DNA of 64,000 bases from Epilithonimonas arachidiradicis (GTDB taxonomy: Bacteria; Bacteroidota; Bacteroidia; Flavobacteriales; Weeksellaceae). Shown piece by piece: positions 17,049-25,159 of this stretch. The stretch covers positions 1-64,000 of the forward strand of contig NZ_RAQH01000008.1 of assembly GCF_003610695.1 (NCBI RefSeq), given 5' to 3'. The position numbers were made by a program, and so were the translations under genes. The notes under the pieces were generated by a model. That model was not told the origin of the DNA, did not search any database, and saw only the letters and a program-made list of their open reading frames with translations. The first letter of the stretch is position 1, and each line of letters opens with the position of its first letter.

Positions 17049-17597
17049 ATGAGAAAATCTGTTAAGAGTTTGTTGTTTTTGGGAGGAATTTTATTGTTTT
17101 CTCTGACAAACGCTCAAACTAATCAAAATACTTTAACCAAAGAGCAAATAGAAGCTAAGAAAAAAGCCGCCGCCGAAGAGAAGGCCAGATTGCCTAAACC
17201 TTATCATCCGGAAGCTAATGCAGAAGCTGATATCAAAAATGCTATAGCATTGGCAAAGAAAGAACATAAAAATGTTTTAATCCAAGCGGGAGGGAACTGG
17301 TGTATCTGGTGTTTAAGATTTAATAATTATGTTCAGCAAACACCTGAGTTGAAGCAAATAGTCGACAAAAATTATGTCTATTATCATCTCAACTGGTCAC
17401 CAGAAAATAAGAATGAAAAAATCTTTGCAAGCTACGGAGATCCTGGTGGAAAATTTGGATATCCTGTTTTCATAGTTCTGGATGAAAATGGAAAACAAAT
17501 TCACACACAAGATAGTTCAGTTTTGGAAGAGGGAAGTGGCTATAGCTTGGAAAAGGTAAAAGAGTTCTTCAATACTTGGAAATCTAAGACGTCCTAA
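17049..17597 (+). CDS. Exported thioredoxin-family protein
   Basis: A 182-residue protein with signal peptide MRKSVKSLLFLGGILLFSLTNAQ, a charged linker (QIEAKKKAAAEEKARLPKP) and a thioredoxin fold. The redox motif is Cys85-Ile-Trp-Cys88 in GGNWCIWCLRF, of the thioredoxin_7 / DUF255-like style. It presumably acts as a periplasmic thiol-disulfide protein. A TAACTTTG box at 17011-17018 fits a Bacteroidetes -7 element, but no matching TTG is seen. It shares a bidirectional terminator with rplI. Confidence 0.85.
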   Translation: MRKSVKSLLFLGGILLFSLTNAQTNQNTLTKEQIEAKKKAAAEEKARLPKPYHPEANAEADIKNAIALAKKEHKNVLIQAGGNWCIWCLRFNNYVQQTPELKQIVDKNYVYYHLNWSPENKNEKIFASYGDPGGKFGYPVFIVLDENGKQIHTQDSSVLEEGSGYSLEKVKEFFNTWKSKTS

Positions 17598-17610
17598 AGT
17601 ATATTCATAA

Positions 17611-17638
17611 AAAAACCACTTCGTTTGAAGTGGTTTTT
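17611..17638. terminator. Bidirectional terminator between thioredoxin gene and rplI
   Basis: AAAAACCACTTC and GAAGTGGTTTTT form a perfect 12-bp stem around GTTT. A-runs and T-runs on both sides allow termination of the plus-strand thioredoxin gene and the minus-strand rplI. Confidence 0.9.
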
Positions 17639-17656
17639 ATTTTGTCTTTTTGTTGA

Positions 17657-18160
17657 TTAAGCTTCTTCAGATTTTGCTTCCTCTTTTTTAGCAGGAGCAG
17701 CTTCTACTACTGGAGCATCAGAAACGATATCGAACTCGTAGTTGTACTCAACATTTCTGTGAAGTCTAACCACTGCAGAGAATTTACCTGTTCTCTTGAT
17801 TGTATTACCAGGGATTTTGATATACTTCTTATCAACGCTTACACCAGCTTTTTCTAGTGCAGCAGCAAGATCAGCATTGTTGATAGAACCAAATAATTTA
17901 TCACCAGTACCTACTTTTGCAGGAATAGTAACAGAAGTCTTTTTCAATTGATCTACTACAGCATTAGCAGCAGAAACCAATTTAGCTTCTTCTTCTTTTC
18001 TAGATTCCAAAGTAGCTTCTAATTGAGCTTTGTTTTTTGGAGTTGCTAATAATGCAAAACCTTGAGGAATCAAGAAGTTTCTTGCATAACCTGGTTTTAC
18101 GTTTACTGTATCAAACTCAAGTCCTAAGTTTTCTACGTCTTTTTTTAGGATAATTTCCAT
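17657..18160 (-). CDS. rplI: 50S ribosomal protein L9
   Basis: A 167-residue L9 beginning MEIILKKDVENLGLEFDTVNVKPGYARNFLIPQGFAL, the standard N-terminal rRNA-binding domain. A long helix (NKAQLEATLESRKEEEAK) leads to the C-terminal domain (IPAKVGTGDKLFGSI). A low-complexity tail, APAKKEEAKSEEA, extends about 20 residues past the usual end. I use the ATG at 18160; an in-frame extension to 18211 lacks homology. It is the last gene of rpsF-rpsR-rplI, but a hairpin and a heptanucleotide repeat separate it from rpsR. Confidence 0.97.
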   Translation of the reverse strand: MEIILKKDVENLGLEFDTVNVKPGYARNFLIPQGFALLATPKNKAQLEATLESRKEEEAKLVSAANAVVDQLKKTSVTIPAKVGTGDKLFGSINNADLAAALEKAGVSVDKKYIKIPGNTIKRTGKFSAVVRLHRNVEYNYEFDIVSDAPVVEAAPAKKEEAKSEEA

Positions 18161-18182
18161 TGTTGTTGTCCGTTTTAGTTTT

Positions 18183-18251
18183 AGAGCCAAGAACAAAGAG
18201 TCAAGAATCAAGACTTAAAAATCTTTTATCTCTTATCTTTTATCTCTTATC
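18183..18251. repeat. Two phased heptanucleotide arrays upstream of rplI
   Basis: On the plus strand five consecutive 7-mers of type AGANNCA (AGAGCCA, AGAACAA, AGAGTCA, AGAATCA, AGACTTA; 18183-18217) are followed by AAAATC. Then come four 7-mers of type TYTTATC (TTTTATC, TCTTATC, TTTTATC, TCTTATC; 18224-18251). The first array is purine-rich and the second pyrimidine-rich, so the arms can pair imperfectly. In the minus-strand mRNA this is the rplI leader. Confidence 0.8.
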
Positions 18252-18285
18252 TAAATCGTTAGAATTAATTGATTTATTCAGCAAC

Positions 18286-18313
18286 AAAAGAAGCAGGCAA
18301 GCCCACTTCTTTT
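18286..18313 (-). terminator. Hairpin after rpsR (attenuator-like)
   Basis: AAAAGAAG and CTTCTTTT (8 bp) enclose an inner GGC-AA-GCC stem. On the minus strand it starts 12 bp after the rpsR stop codon and ends in TTTTGTT, so it can terminate part of the rpsF-rpsR transcripts before rplI. Confidence 0.6.
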
Positions 18314-18324
18314 ATTATTTTTTC

Positions 18325-18627
18325 TTATTTCAAAAGATCCGCTACGTAAGGCATCAAAGCAAGGTGTCTTGCTCTTTTGATAGCAGCAGATACTTTTCTT
18401 TGATATTTAAGAGAAGTTCCTGTGTATCTTCTTGGTAAGATTTTACCTTGTTCGTTTACGAATTGTAAAAGGAAGTCAGCATCTTTGTAATCTACGTGCT
18501 TAATTCCGAATTTTTTGAATCTACAATATTTCTTTTCAGATTTTGTATTGATATCAAGTGGAGTAAGAAATTTTACTTCCGATTCGCCCCCGGCAGAGGC
18601 CTGTTTTGCCATATCGTCTATTGCCAT
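18325..18627 (-). CDS. rpsR: 30S ribosomal protein S18
   Basis: A 100-residue S18 with the conserved core [64 protein letters not shown]. The N-terminus ([26 protein letters not shown]) is longer than in E. coli, as is usual in Flavobacteriia. S18 pairs with S6 on the 30S platform, and the gene follows rpsF by 28 bp, the normal order. Confidence 0.97.
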   Translation of the reverse strand: MAIDDMAKQASAGGESEVKFLTPLDINTKSEKKYCRFKKFGIKHVDYKDADFLLQFVNEQGKILPRRYTGTSLKYQRKVSAAIKRARHLALMPYVADLLK

Positions 18628-18655
18628 TATTTTAAATTTTTTAAGGGTTAATGAA

Positions 18656-18997
18656 TTAAGCTTTCGCAGATTTTAGTTTGCTTCTTCTTGTTACTGCATA
18701 ATCTACAGCGTGCTTGTCAAGTTTAGTCGTTAGGTAACGAATCACTCTCTCATCACGTTTGAATGCAGTTTCCAGGTCTGCAACTACAGTTCCTTCTCCT
18801 TTGAATTCGATCAAGGTATAAAAACCATTCTTTTTCAATTGGATAGGATAAGCCAATTTCTTAAGTCCCCAATTTTCTTTGGCAACGATTTCGCAATTGT
18901 TTGAAGTCAATAGATCTTCAAATTTTTTCACTGCTTCCTCCACCTGAGCATCAGATAGAACGGGAGTTAAAATGAAAACAGTTTCGTAATTGTTCAT
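18656..18997 (-). CDS. rpsF: 30S ribosomal protein S6
   Basis: A 113-residue S6 beginning [30 protein letters not shown], with [25 protein letters not shown] and [17 protein letters not shown]. It is first in the rpsF-rpsR-rplI operon and is preceded by a textbook Bacteroidetes promoter at 19032-19060, which supports the ATG at 18997. Confidence 0.97.
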   Translation of the reverse strand: MNNYETVFILTPVLSDAQVEEAVKKFEDLLTSNNCEIVAKENWGLKKLAYPIQLKKNGFYTLIEFKGEGTVVADLETAFKRDERVIRYLTTKLDKHAVDYAVTRRSKLKSAKA

Positions 18998-19031
18998 AAT
19001 GTTAATTAATTTTAATTAAAAATTCGAGTTG

Positions 19032-19060
19032 CAAAAGTACAACTTTTTTCCGAACTACAA
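19032..19060 (-). promoter_or_regulatory. Promoter of rpsF-rpsR-rplI
   Basis: On the minus strand TTG (19058-19060) is followed after 18 bp by TACTTTTG (19032-19039), a full match to the Bacteroidetes primary sigma consensus TTG-N19-TAnnTTTG. It lies 34 bp upstream of the rpsF start codon. Confidence 0.85.
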
Positions 19061-19071
19061 TTATTTATAAC

Positions 19072-19099
19072 AAAAAAACCTGCAGAATTTCTGCAGGTT
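19072..19099 (-). terminator. Terminator of the T9SS-secreted protein gene
   Basis: AACCTGCAGAA pairs with TTTCTGCAGGTT (19078-19099). On the minus strand seven T residues follow. It lies 22 bp past the stop codon of the T9SS-secreted protein and just upstream of the rpsF promoter. Confidence 0.9.
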
Positions 19100-19121
19100 A
19101 ATTAACAATATGATTTAGATT

Positions 19122-20654
19122 TTATTTCTTGATCACTTTTGTAGAAGTTGTAGAACCATCTTCCATTGTAGTAGTTACAACATAAACGCCTGAATTAAAT
19201 TTAGTGAAATCAATTTTAGACGTCGCTTCATTTAAATCTTTAGTTAATAATTGCTTGCCTGTTACATCAAATACTTTAACAGATTTGATTTTTCCTTGGG
19301 CTTCAATAGTAAAGATGTCTTTAACCGGGTTTGGATAAGCTTTGATGCCGTTTTTAGAAACGTCGTTAACGGCTAATTGTCCAATATTTAAAGTATAATC
19401 TTCCACCTGCCCAAATGTAGACGTTCCACAAGGAGTAGTATTAGATGAAGAAGAACTAGTATCATTTAATCTAACTCTCATACGGGTTGTACCAATAGTA
19501 GCACTTGCAGGGATAGTGATAGAACCTGTCCAAGGAGATTTTTTTATTGCAGTTACTAAAACTTGTTCTCCAGCATCATTGAAATCCTTGTCATTATTCA
19601 AATCTATCCAAACAGTTACTTGATCTGCATCATAAGAAGTTCCAGTGAACGATGCTGTAAAGGTGTAAGTTGATCCTGCCTCTACATTACCCGTAACGGC
19701 AGTAAAATCCTCATAACCAGCAGTAGCTGTTGAATTGTTATTGATATCCGCAAATGTTACGTTACTGATTTTTTCCCAACTTGTAGATGTTGCACCTGCA
19801 GTACAATAGGTTGGTGCCATAGTTGTAAAAGAATACACGACACAACCAGAAGCTGAACCTGCAGTATTTTTAGGCACTATTCTCCAATAGTATGTTGAGG
19901 AAGGATCTAGATTAGTTGCTGTATAGGTCGTTCCTGTAACATTAGTAAGTAGTGTCGTTGGGGTAGTATTTTTATCAAGATATACATCATATGAGTCAAC
20001 TGAACTGCCAGATGAAGGAGCTGTCCAAGATAATGCCACTGATGAATAGGATACACCTGTTGCTGCGTTGGCTGGTAAAGCCGGTGTTGCACAATCAGGA
20101 GCTGAAGAAGCCGGTTTTTGTACTTTTATATTGTCAACATATAAAGCAGCCCCATCTGCTCCAACATATTGAAATGCAATTTTTACATTGGCATTTCCAG
20201 CATAAGAAGATAAATTAACAGTCACAGGATTCATAACCCAGTTAGTGAATACTCCCAAATCATTTTCCGACCAAACTTGTGTCCAATTTGCTCCATTGTC
20301 AGTCGACACCTTGATGAATGCATCATAGTTGTTTTCAGGATCTACAGCCCAATAATAGCTTAATCCAATATTAGCAGTCAAGGTATAAGTAGTACTTTCA
20401 CTAAAATCTAAACTAGGTGTAATGAGCCATTCGTTTTGAGCTGCCGTTGATTCATCATAATTTACAGTTGCTCTATAATCTGTACCCCCAAGAGGATCTT
20501 CAACATGCCAAGTCTCAACAGGATTAGATTGTTGTACTGTCCAAGTTGCAGGAAGTGTACCGGCTTGGAAGTTTTCATTCAATAAAACATTGCTTTGTGC
20601 AAAACCAAAGAAAGGAATTGATAGCAAAACCAAATTAAGTAAATGTTTTTTCAT
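19122..20654 (-). CDS. T9SS-secreted protein with choice-of-anchor, Fn3 and GEVED domains
   Basis: A 510-residue modular secreted protein. It has a signal peptide (MKKHLLNLVLLSIPFFGFAQ), then a choice-of-anchor J / cleaved-adhesin-like jelly roll at about 22-180 (ENFQAGTLPATWTV, LYVDNIKVQKP). A fibronectin type III domain follows at about 188-280 (ATGVSYSSVALSWTAPSS, YYWRIVPKN), then a GEVED domain at about 283-430 (VWIDLNNDKDFNDAGEQV, MRVRLND, GQVEDYTLNI). A type A T9SS sorting tail starts near 440 (IKAYPNPVKDIFTIEA). It is likely exported by PorSS and surface-attached or released. There is no catalytic domain; an adhesin or binding role is inferred. Confidence 0.9.
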   Translation of the reverse strand: MKKHLLNLVLLSIPFFGFAQSNVLLNENFQAGTLPATWTVQQSNPVETWHVEDPLGGTDYRATVNYDESTAAQNEWLITPSLDFSESTTYTLTANIGLSYYWAVDPENNYDAFIKVSTDNGANWTQVWSENDLGVFTNWVMNPVTVNLSSYAGNANVKIAFQYVGADGAALYVDNIKVQKPASSAPDCATPALPANAATGVSYSSVALSWTAPSSGSSVDSYDVYLDKNTTPTTLLTNVTGTTYTATNLDPSSTYYWRIVPKNTAGSASGCVVYSFTTMAPTYCTAGATSTSWEKISNVTFADINNNSTATAGYEDFTAVTGNVEAGSTYTFTASFTGTSYDADQVTVWIDLNNDKDFNDAGEQVLVTAIKKSPWTGSITIPASATIGTTRMRVRLNDTSSSSSNTTPCGTSTFGQVEDYTLNIGQLAVNDVSKNGIKAYPNPVKDIFTIEAQGKIKSVKVFDVTGKQLLTKDLNEATSKIDFTKFNSGVYVVTTTMEDGSTTSTKVIKK

Positions 20655-20678
20655 AAATTAATTTTTTTTAAATTCTAT

Positions 20679-20710
20679 CAAATTTAACTAAATAATTTTA
20701 AAATAAACAA
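20679..20710 (-). promoter_or_regulatory. Promoter of the T9SS-secreted protein gene
   Basis: Minus-strand TTG (20708-20710), a 21-bp spacer and TAAATTTG (20679-20686), starting 25 bp upstream of the ATG. It matches the Bacteroidetes consensus, with the spacer at the longer end of the range. Confidence 0.6.
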
Positions 20711-20795
20711 ATTTTTATCTAAAAAAATATCAATTATAAATCAAAAATCTAAATTTATTGAATCCTAACAATTGTGTTGTTTTAAATACTTCAGT

Positions 20796-22139
20796 TCATT
20801 TTTTTATCTCTCTTAAGAAACTTAACTTCAATTCTTCATACAAAGAATGCCGACTTATCAGAACCGAAAAAAGGGAAGACATCATTCCTGCCAGCATCAG
20901 ATGAAATATCAATGAATGTCTGTCTGTCATTTCCAATACTAAAATTGCGGAAGTAAAGGGTGCTCTGGTGATTCCGGTGAGAAAAGCCACCATTCCTGCG
21001 AGAATCAGAACATTAGTTTCATTATCAGTAAGATTCATAACTGCGGCGAAGACGCTTCCGATAGAGGCGCCTGTTGACAATGCCGGAGCGAAAATTCCAC
21101 CAGCGCCACCAGAAGTAAAAGCTAATGCTGGTCCCAACATTCTGAGAATCGGAACATACCAGGCTTCGGTTTTGTTATCTGTAAATAAAACTCGCTCAAT
21201 AATATCTTTCCCAGAACCTAATATATCCCTATTAACAAAATAGGCGATTGTAGCCACAATCAATCCACAGATTATTAGAAAAATAATATTGGATGAGTTG
21301 GTTTTTAGTTTTCTTTTGAGTCGGTTGATTTTCAGCATTGCTACGGAAAGCTGACTGCTTAAGATTCCTGCGATTCCGGAAACAAGAATAATAGGAAACA
21401 TAATCCACAAAGTCATACCTTGTGTTTTTGGATAGCCTAAATAGAGATAAGAACCAGCCAAAGTTTGTGCTGTAAGTCCAGCAATAATCACCGCTGTAAA
21501 AAGAGCCGTTTTAAAGTAATTGATATGAGTTTTGGATAATTCTTCGACTGCGAAAACAATTCCGCCGAGTGGTGTGTTGAACGCTGCAGAAAGTCCGGCT
21601 GCCGCACCCGTCAGAATCATATTTTTTTTCGAAATTTTTGGCCACCAATCGGGGAGCAGTTCATAGACTTTTCGAAAGATAGAACCGGCAATCTGGATTG
21701 TCGGACCCTCCCGCCCAATGGCGCCTCCAGATGTTACCAACACAAAACTTGAAAGGATTTTAATCAAAAGAATTCTGAAGCTAAGCAGCTTCTGAATGAG
21801 GTAATTATCTCTCGGGTTGGCCAATTCTACGGCGGCCATTACCTGTGGGATTCCGCTGCCTTTTGCAAATGGCGCATATTTTTTCACCAGCCACCAGGAC
21901 AATACAAATCCACCTGGCGCAAGAATGAAAATCATCCAAAGATGCCAATCCAAAATCTTATGAAGCATCTCTTCTCCGAAGGCAAAAACTTGCGCATACA
22001 AAACCGCAATCAATCCTGTAATAATAGAACCAATCCAAAAAGGAACAGCCTGAAGGATATTCTGTTTCAAGCGTTCATTTCTGATATTATCAAAAGATTT
22101 TTTGAGAACTTTCCTTATGTAGAGAAGGATTTTTTTCAT
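20796..22139 (-). CDS. ClC-family chloride channel or antiporter
   Basis: A 447-residue polytopic membrane protein carrying the ClC selectivity motifs in order: GSGIPQV, GREGPTIQIAG and GGIFAPALSTGASIG. The RAPFTSAILVLEMT block lies near the C-terminus. It has no C-terminal CBS domains, like the E. coli type. Whether it is a channel or a H+/Cl- exchanger cannot be decided with certainty. It starts 2 bp downstream of folP on the same strand and is probably co-transcribed with it. Confidence 0.93.
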   Translation of the reverse strand: MKKILLYIRKVLKKSFDNIRNERLKQNILQAVPFWIGSIITGLIAVLYAQVFAFGEEMLHKILDWHLWMIFILAPGGFVLSWWLVKKYAPFAKGSGIPQVMAAVELANPRDNYLIQKLLSFRILLIKILSSFVLVTSGGAIGREGPTIQIAGSIFRKVYELLPDWWPKISKKNMILTGAAAGLSAAFNTPLGGIVFAVEELSKTHINYFKTALFTAVIIAGLTAQTLAGSYLYLGYPKTQGMTLWIMFPIILVSGIAGILSSQLSVAMLKINRLKRKLKTNSSNIIFLIICGLIVATIAYFVNRDILGSGKDIIERVLFTDNKTEAWYVPILRMLGPALAFTSGGAGGIFAPALSTGASIGSVFAAVMNLTDNETNVLILAGMVAFLTGITRAPFTSAILVLEMTDRHSLIFHLMLAGMMSSLFSVLISRHSLYEELKLSFLREIKK

Positions 22140-22141
22140 AC

Positions 22142-22975
22142 TCAGAGTTTCAAACTTTCCGGATTATGAAGCCGAATAATATTTGTTCCTTTTCCTAATA
22201 ACTTATGATGTAAATCTAATGTTTCTTTATCAACTTCGTTCGGTTGTTTCCCAAGAGGTTTATAGATGAACGATTTTTTTGAAATACCAGCAAGAATTGG
22301 CATTTTTCCAAATCCGATATAATCAAAATCCTCAATCATTTGATATTGGTCTTCAATTGTTTTCCCGAATCCGAATCCAGGGTCGAGAATAATATCTTTG
22401 ATTCCTTTTTGTCTTAAAAGATTGACTTTTTCCGAGAAAAATCGATTGATAGAAATAATAATATCATCGAATTTAATTTTATCGTGCATCGAATCATAAG
22501 TCGGATTAATATGCATCAATATATATGGTAAACCGGTTTTTGAAACTGTGTCCAAAAGTTCAGAATCAAACTGGCCTGCAGAAATATCATTCACGATATC
22601 AATTCCTTCATCATAACCAAATTGGACAACATCAGAATAAAATGTGTCTAAAGAAATCAAACTTTCCGGAAATTCTTTTTTGATTAATGAAATCACATTT
22701 CCAATTCTTCTGATTTCTTCATCAGCCTTTAAAAATTCCGCATTTGGACGGGTTGATTGTGCGCCAATGTCGATAATTGTTGCACCGTTTTTCAATAAAT
22801 TTTCAGTTTGTTGCAAAGCTGATTTTTCATTATTAAACTTTCCGCCATCAGAAAAAGAATCTGGCGTTAGATTCAAAATTCCCATTAGTTTTGGTTTTGA
22901 CAAATCAATCAATCTGCCGTTACAGTTGATTGAGAAAAACTTTGATGGATTAGAATTGGTAACAGAAAATTCCAT
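22142..22975 (-). CDS. folP: Dihydropteroate synthase
   Basis: A 277-residue TIM-barrel enzyme joining 6-hydroxymethyl-dihydropterin diphosphate and p-aminobenzoate in folate synthesis. Both signatures are present: MGILNLTPDSFSDGGKF near the N-terminus and IIDIGAQSTRPNAEFL. DIVNDISAG, ILDPGFGFGKT and the C-terminal HNPESLKL complete the fold. It is 2 bp upstream of the ClC gene. Sulfonamides target this enzyme; I see no insertion typical of resistant variants. Confidence 0.95.
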   Translation of the reverse strand: MEFSVTNSNPSKFFSINCNGRLIDLSKPKLMGILNLTPDSFSDGGKFNNEKSALQQTENLLKNGATIIDIGAQSTRPNAEFLKADEEIRRIGNVISLIKKEFPESLISLDTFYSDVVQFGYDEGIDIVNDISAGQFDSELLDTVSKTGLPYILMHINPTYDSMHDKIKFDDIIISINRFFSEKVNLLRQKGIKDIILDPGFGFGKTIEDQYQMIEDFDYIGFGKMPILAGISKKSFIYKPLGKQPNEVDKETLDLHHKLLGKGTNIIRLHNPESLKL

Positions 22976-23025
22976 TTGAAATTTTGATAAGAATGTAAAG
23001 TAAATTTTGTGTAAAAAATATTATT

Positions 23026-24093
23026 TTAATTAGTCAATGCATAAACCGCAAAACTGGCTAACCAATGGTCGCCTCCATAATTACCTTGAAAAATAATTGG
23101 TAAAGAGTTTTCAATGAATTTTTCCCTTGAAATTTCAAATTGTTTTCTAATGGAATTCTTTTCTGGCAAAACTTTGATGATATTTTTCATTGCCCAAGCT
23201 TTCGAAAATGATAGTCCCACAAGATGTACTGTTTGATAATCATTAACATCACTTATTATAGGGATTTGCTCAATGTTTTCTAAGCTTCTTTTTTCATAAA
23301 ACTGATTAAGCCATTTCTCAAATTCTCTTTGAGGTAAAATTCTGCTCATCAACTCTGCAATTTCCAGACTTGGTGAAAAGAAATCGCTTCCATCAGGTTC
23401 CAGATAAGCTGGTGTTTTAGTATTATTTAAATAGAAAATTTTAGCTTTTTCCGATAATTCTGTCTCAAATGATTGACCTCCGACTTGCCTTGCCCAGTCG
23501 ATGGCGAAACTCATTGCAAATGCGGTATTAGGATGAACGCCAGTTCTGTTGGGATATGTTTGTTTGGGTAAATAAGCTTTCCAAAGTCTGAGAATTTCAT
23601 CTGTCAAAGGTTTTAAATTTTGATGCCAGATTTTGGCTTTTGGATGATTCCATCTTGCTAATTCTTCATCCAATTTCAAAACCCAAGCCCAACCGTAAGT
23701 TCTTTCAAAATTTTGCGCGACTTGATATTTAGTAAAATAAGACGCTTCTTCTTTGATTTTTTCAGGCGAAAAAGAGTCATCCAGAATAGAAATGATTTTG
23801 TCTCTATTTTCCAAATCCTCAACAGTTCTCAATAATCTCACCAACATCCAATGTCCGTGGACAGAACTGTGCCAATCAAAACAACCATAAAAACTGGGAT
23901 GCAATTGTTTTGGAGTCAAAATCGCATCTTTTTCAGCATTGATGACGTGTGCGGTTTTATTCGGGTACTCTTGATTGATACATTTCAATGGCATCGAGGC
24001 GAGCTTATTGGCCATTTCTGTTGTCAGTTCCAATTTCTGTTGAGCATTGATAAAAACAGAAGATATCAGAAAAAAAGAAACGGCAAATCGCAT
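23026..24093 (-). CDS. DUF2891 family exported protein
   Basis: A 355-residue protein with signal peptide MRFAVSFFLISSVFINAQ and the DUF2891 pattern: LHPSFYGCFDWHSSVHGHWMLVRLLRT, AYLPKQTYPNRTGVHPNTAFAMSFAIDWAR, AYLEPDGSDFFSPSLEIAELM and a final GNYGGDHWLASFAVYAL. The conserved His, Asp and Glu residues and the all-helical look suggest a toroid enzyme, but no activity is established. The start is the ATG at 24093; an upstream TTG adds residues before the signal peptide. Confidence 0.85.
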   Translation of the reverse strand: MRFAVSFFLISSVFINAQQKLELTTEMANKLASMPLKCINQEYPNKTAHVINAEKDAILTPKQLHPSFYGCFDWHSSVHGHWMLVRLLRTVEDLENRDKIISILDDSFSPEKIKEEASYFTKYQVAQNFERTYGWAWVLKLDEELARWNHPKAKIWHQNLKPLTDEILRLWKAYLPKQTYPNRTGVHPNTAFAMSFAIDWARQVGGQSFETELSEKAKIFYLNNTKTPAYLEPDGSDFFSPSLEIAELMSRILPQREFEKWLNQFYEKRSLENIEQIPIISDVNDYQTVHLVGLSFSKAWAMKNIIKVLPEKNSIRKQFEISREKFIENSLPIIFQGNYGGDHWLASFAVYALTN

Positions 24094-24167
24094 AAAAAAA
24101 ATTTTAGAATCATAAAAATAGATAATTTTTCTGGTTGGCAATCAAAAATTAAAAACAACTAAATTTG

Positions 24168-24175
24168 TATCTTTG
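24168..24175 (+). promoter_or_regulatory. Promoter -7 box of the DUF1599 cluster
   Basis: TATCTTTG matches TAnnTTTG and ends 17 bp before the ATG of the DUF1599 gene. No TTG lies at the expected -33 distance, so only the -7 element is supported. Confidence 0.5.
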
Positions 24176-24192
24176 ACCAATTAGACAGATTT

Positions 24193-24735
24193 ATGCACAA
24201 TACATCCGCCCAGTTTGACGACGTTATCAAGGCTTGCAGAGACCTTTTTCAAAAGAAAATGAAAGATTATGGAACCGCTTGGCGCGTCCTTCGTCCAAGT
24301 TCTATTACAGACCAAATCTACATCAAAGTAAGCAGAATCAGAACGTTGCAAATGACGGATGTGAAAATGGTGGATGAAAGCGAGGAAGACGAATTCATTG
24401 CGATTATCAATTATTCTATTATTGGATTAATTCAGTTGGAGAAAGGTTTTTCTGATGAACTAAATGCTAATCCAGAAGAAATCATTAATCTTTATGATTC
24501 TTACGCTCAAAAAGCAAAAGAATTGATGGAACGCAAAAATCACGATTATGGCGAAGCTTGGAGAGATATGAGAATTTCGTCCATTACAGATTTGATTTAT
24601 CAAAAAGTTTTGCGAACTAAGCAGATAGAAGATAATCAAGGAAAGACTTTGGTTTCCGAAGGTTTGGATGCCAACTATTTTGATATGCTGAATTATGCAG
24701 TTTTTTGTCTGATTAAATTTAACCAATTCAAATAA
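24193..24735 (+). CDS. DUF1599 protein with two tandem domains
   Basis: A 180-residue cytoplasmic protein made of two copies of one unit. Copy 1 has FQKKMKDYGTAWRVLRPSSI followed by TDQIYIKVSRIRTLQ; copy 2 has MERKNHDYGEAWRDMRISSI followed by TDLIYQKVLRTKQIE. Each copy ends in a hydrophobic helix (INYSIIGLIQL and LNYAVFCLIKF). This matches DUF1599, a Bacteroidetes family; I recall it being grouped with nucleotide-modification-associated domains, but that is not shown here. The gene starts a plus-strand cluster with a DoxX-like protein and tpiA, an order I recall from other Bacteroidetes. Confidence 0.88.
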   Translation: MHNTSAQFDDVIKACRDLFQKKMKDYGTAWRVLRPSSITDQIYIKVSRIRTLQMTDVKMVDESEEDEFIAIINYSIIGLIQLEKGFSDELNANPEEIINLYDSYAQKAKELMERKNHDYGEAWRDMRISSITDLIYQKVLRTKQIEDNQGKTLVSEGLDANYFDMLNYAVFCLIKFNQFK

Positions 24736-24759
24736 TTTACGGATGGATTGGATTATAGG

Positions 24760-25134
24760 ATGAAAAAAGTAATTCAAATATTTATATTATTATTTTTCAC
24801 AAATACTTTTTGTCAAACTAAATCGCCCGAATTAGCAAGAGCAAGAAAATTTGTCGAAATAAGCTTAAATAATGAAACACTTCATAATGTTATAGTTAAG
24901 AAAACAAGAAATCATCTTTTCGATAAAAGAACTATTATAGGAATTGCGGAATCAGCGCTTTTTCAAATATATGGTAAAGCCAATATTATAAAACAAAAAC
25001 CATATAAAACATATCGTGTGAATAATTTTTGGCTAATCGAAGGGAGTCAAAAAAAGAATGAAATAGGTGGTGTATTTCAAATTATAATTGATGACAGAAC
25101 TGGCGAAATAAAAAGAATGACTCACGGAAAATAA
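24760..25134 (+). CDS. NTF2-fold immunity-like exported protein
   Basis: A 124-residue protein with a signal peptide (MKKVIQIFILLFFTNTFCQ). The C-terminal part matches the YbbC/YhhH NTF2-fold immunity pattern: IAESALFQIYGKANIIKQKPY, FWLIEGSQ, EIGGVFQIIIDDRTGEIKRMTHGK. Such proteins protect against polymorphic toxins, but similar folds occur in proteins of unknown role. It is wedged between the DUF1599 and DoxX-like genes. The stretch is visibly more AT-rich than its neighbours, consistent with insertion into the cluster. Start chosen at the ATG at 24760; a TTG 12 bp upstream is the alternative. Confidence 0.7.
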   Translation: MKKVIQIFILLFFTNTFCQTKSPELARARKFVEISLNNETLHNVIVKKTRNHLFDKRTIIGIAESALFQIYGKANIIKQKPYKTYRVNNFWLIEGSQKKNEIGGVFQIIIDDRTGEIKRMTHGK

Positions 25135-25159
25135 TTTTGAATTAAATTTAATAAAAACT

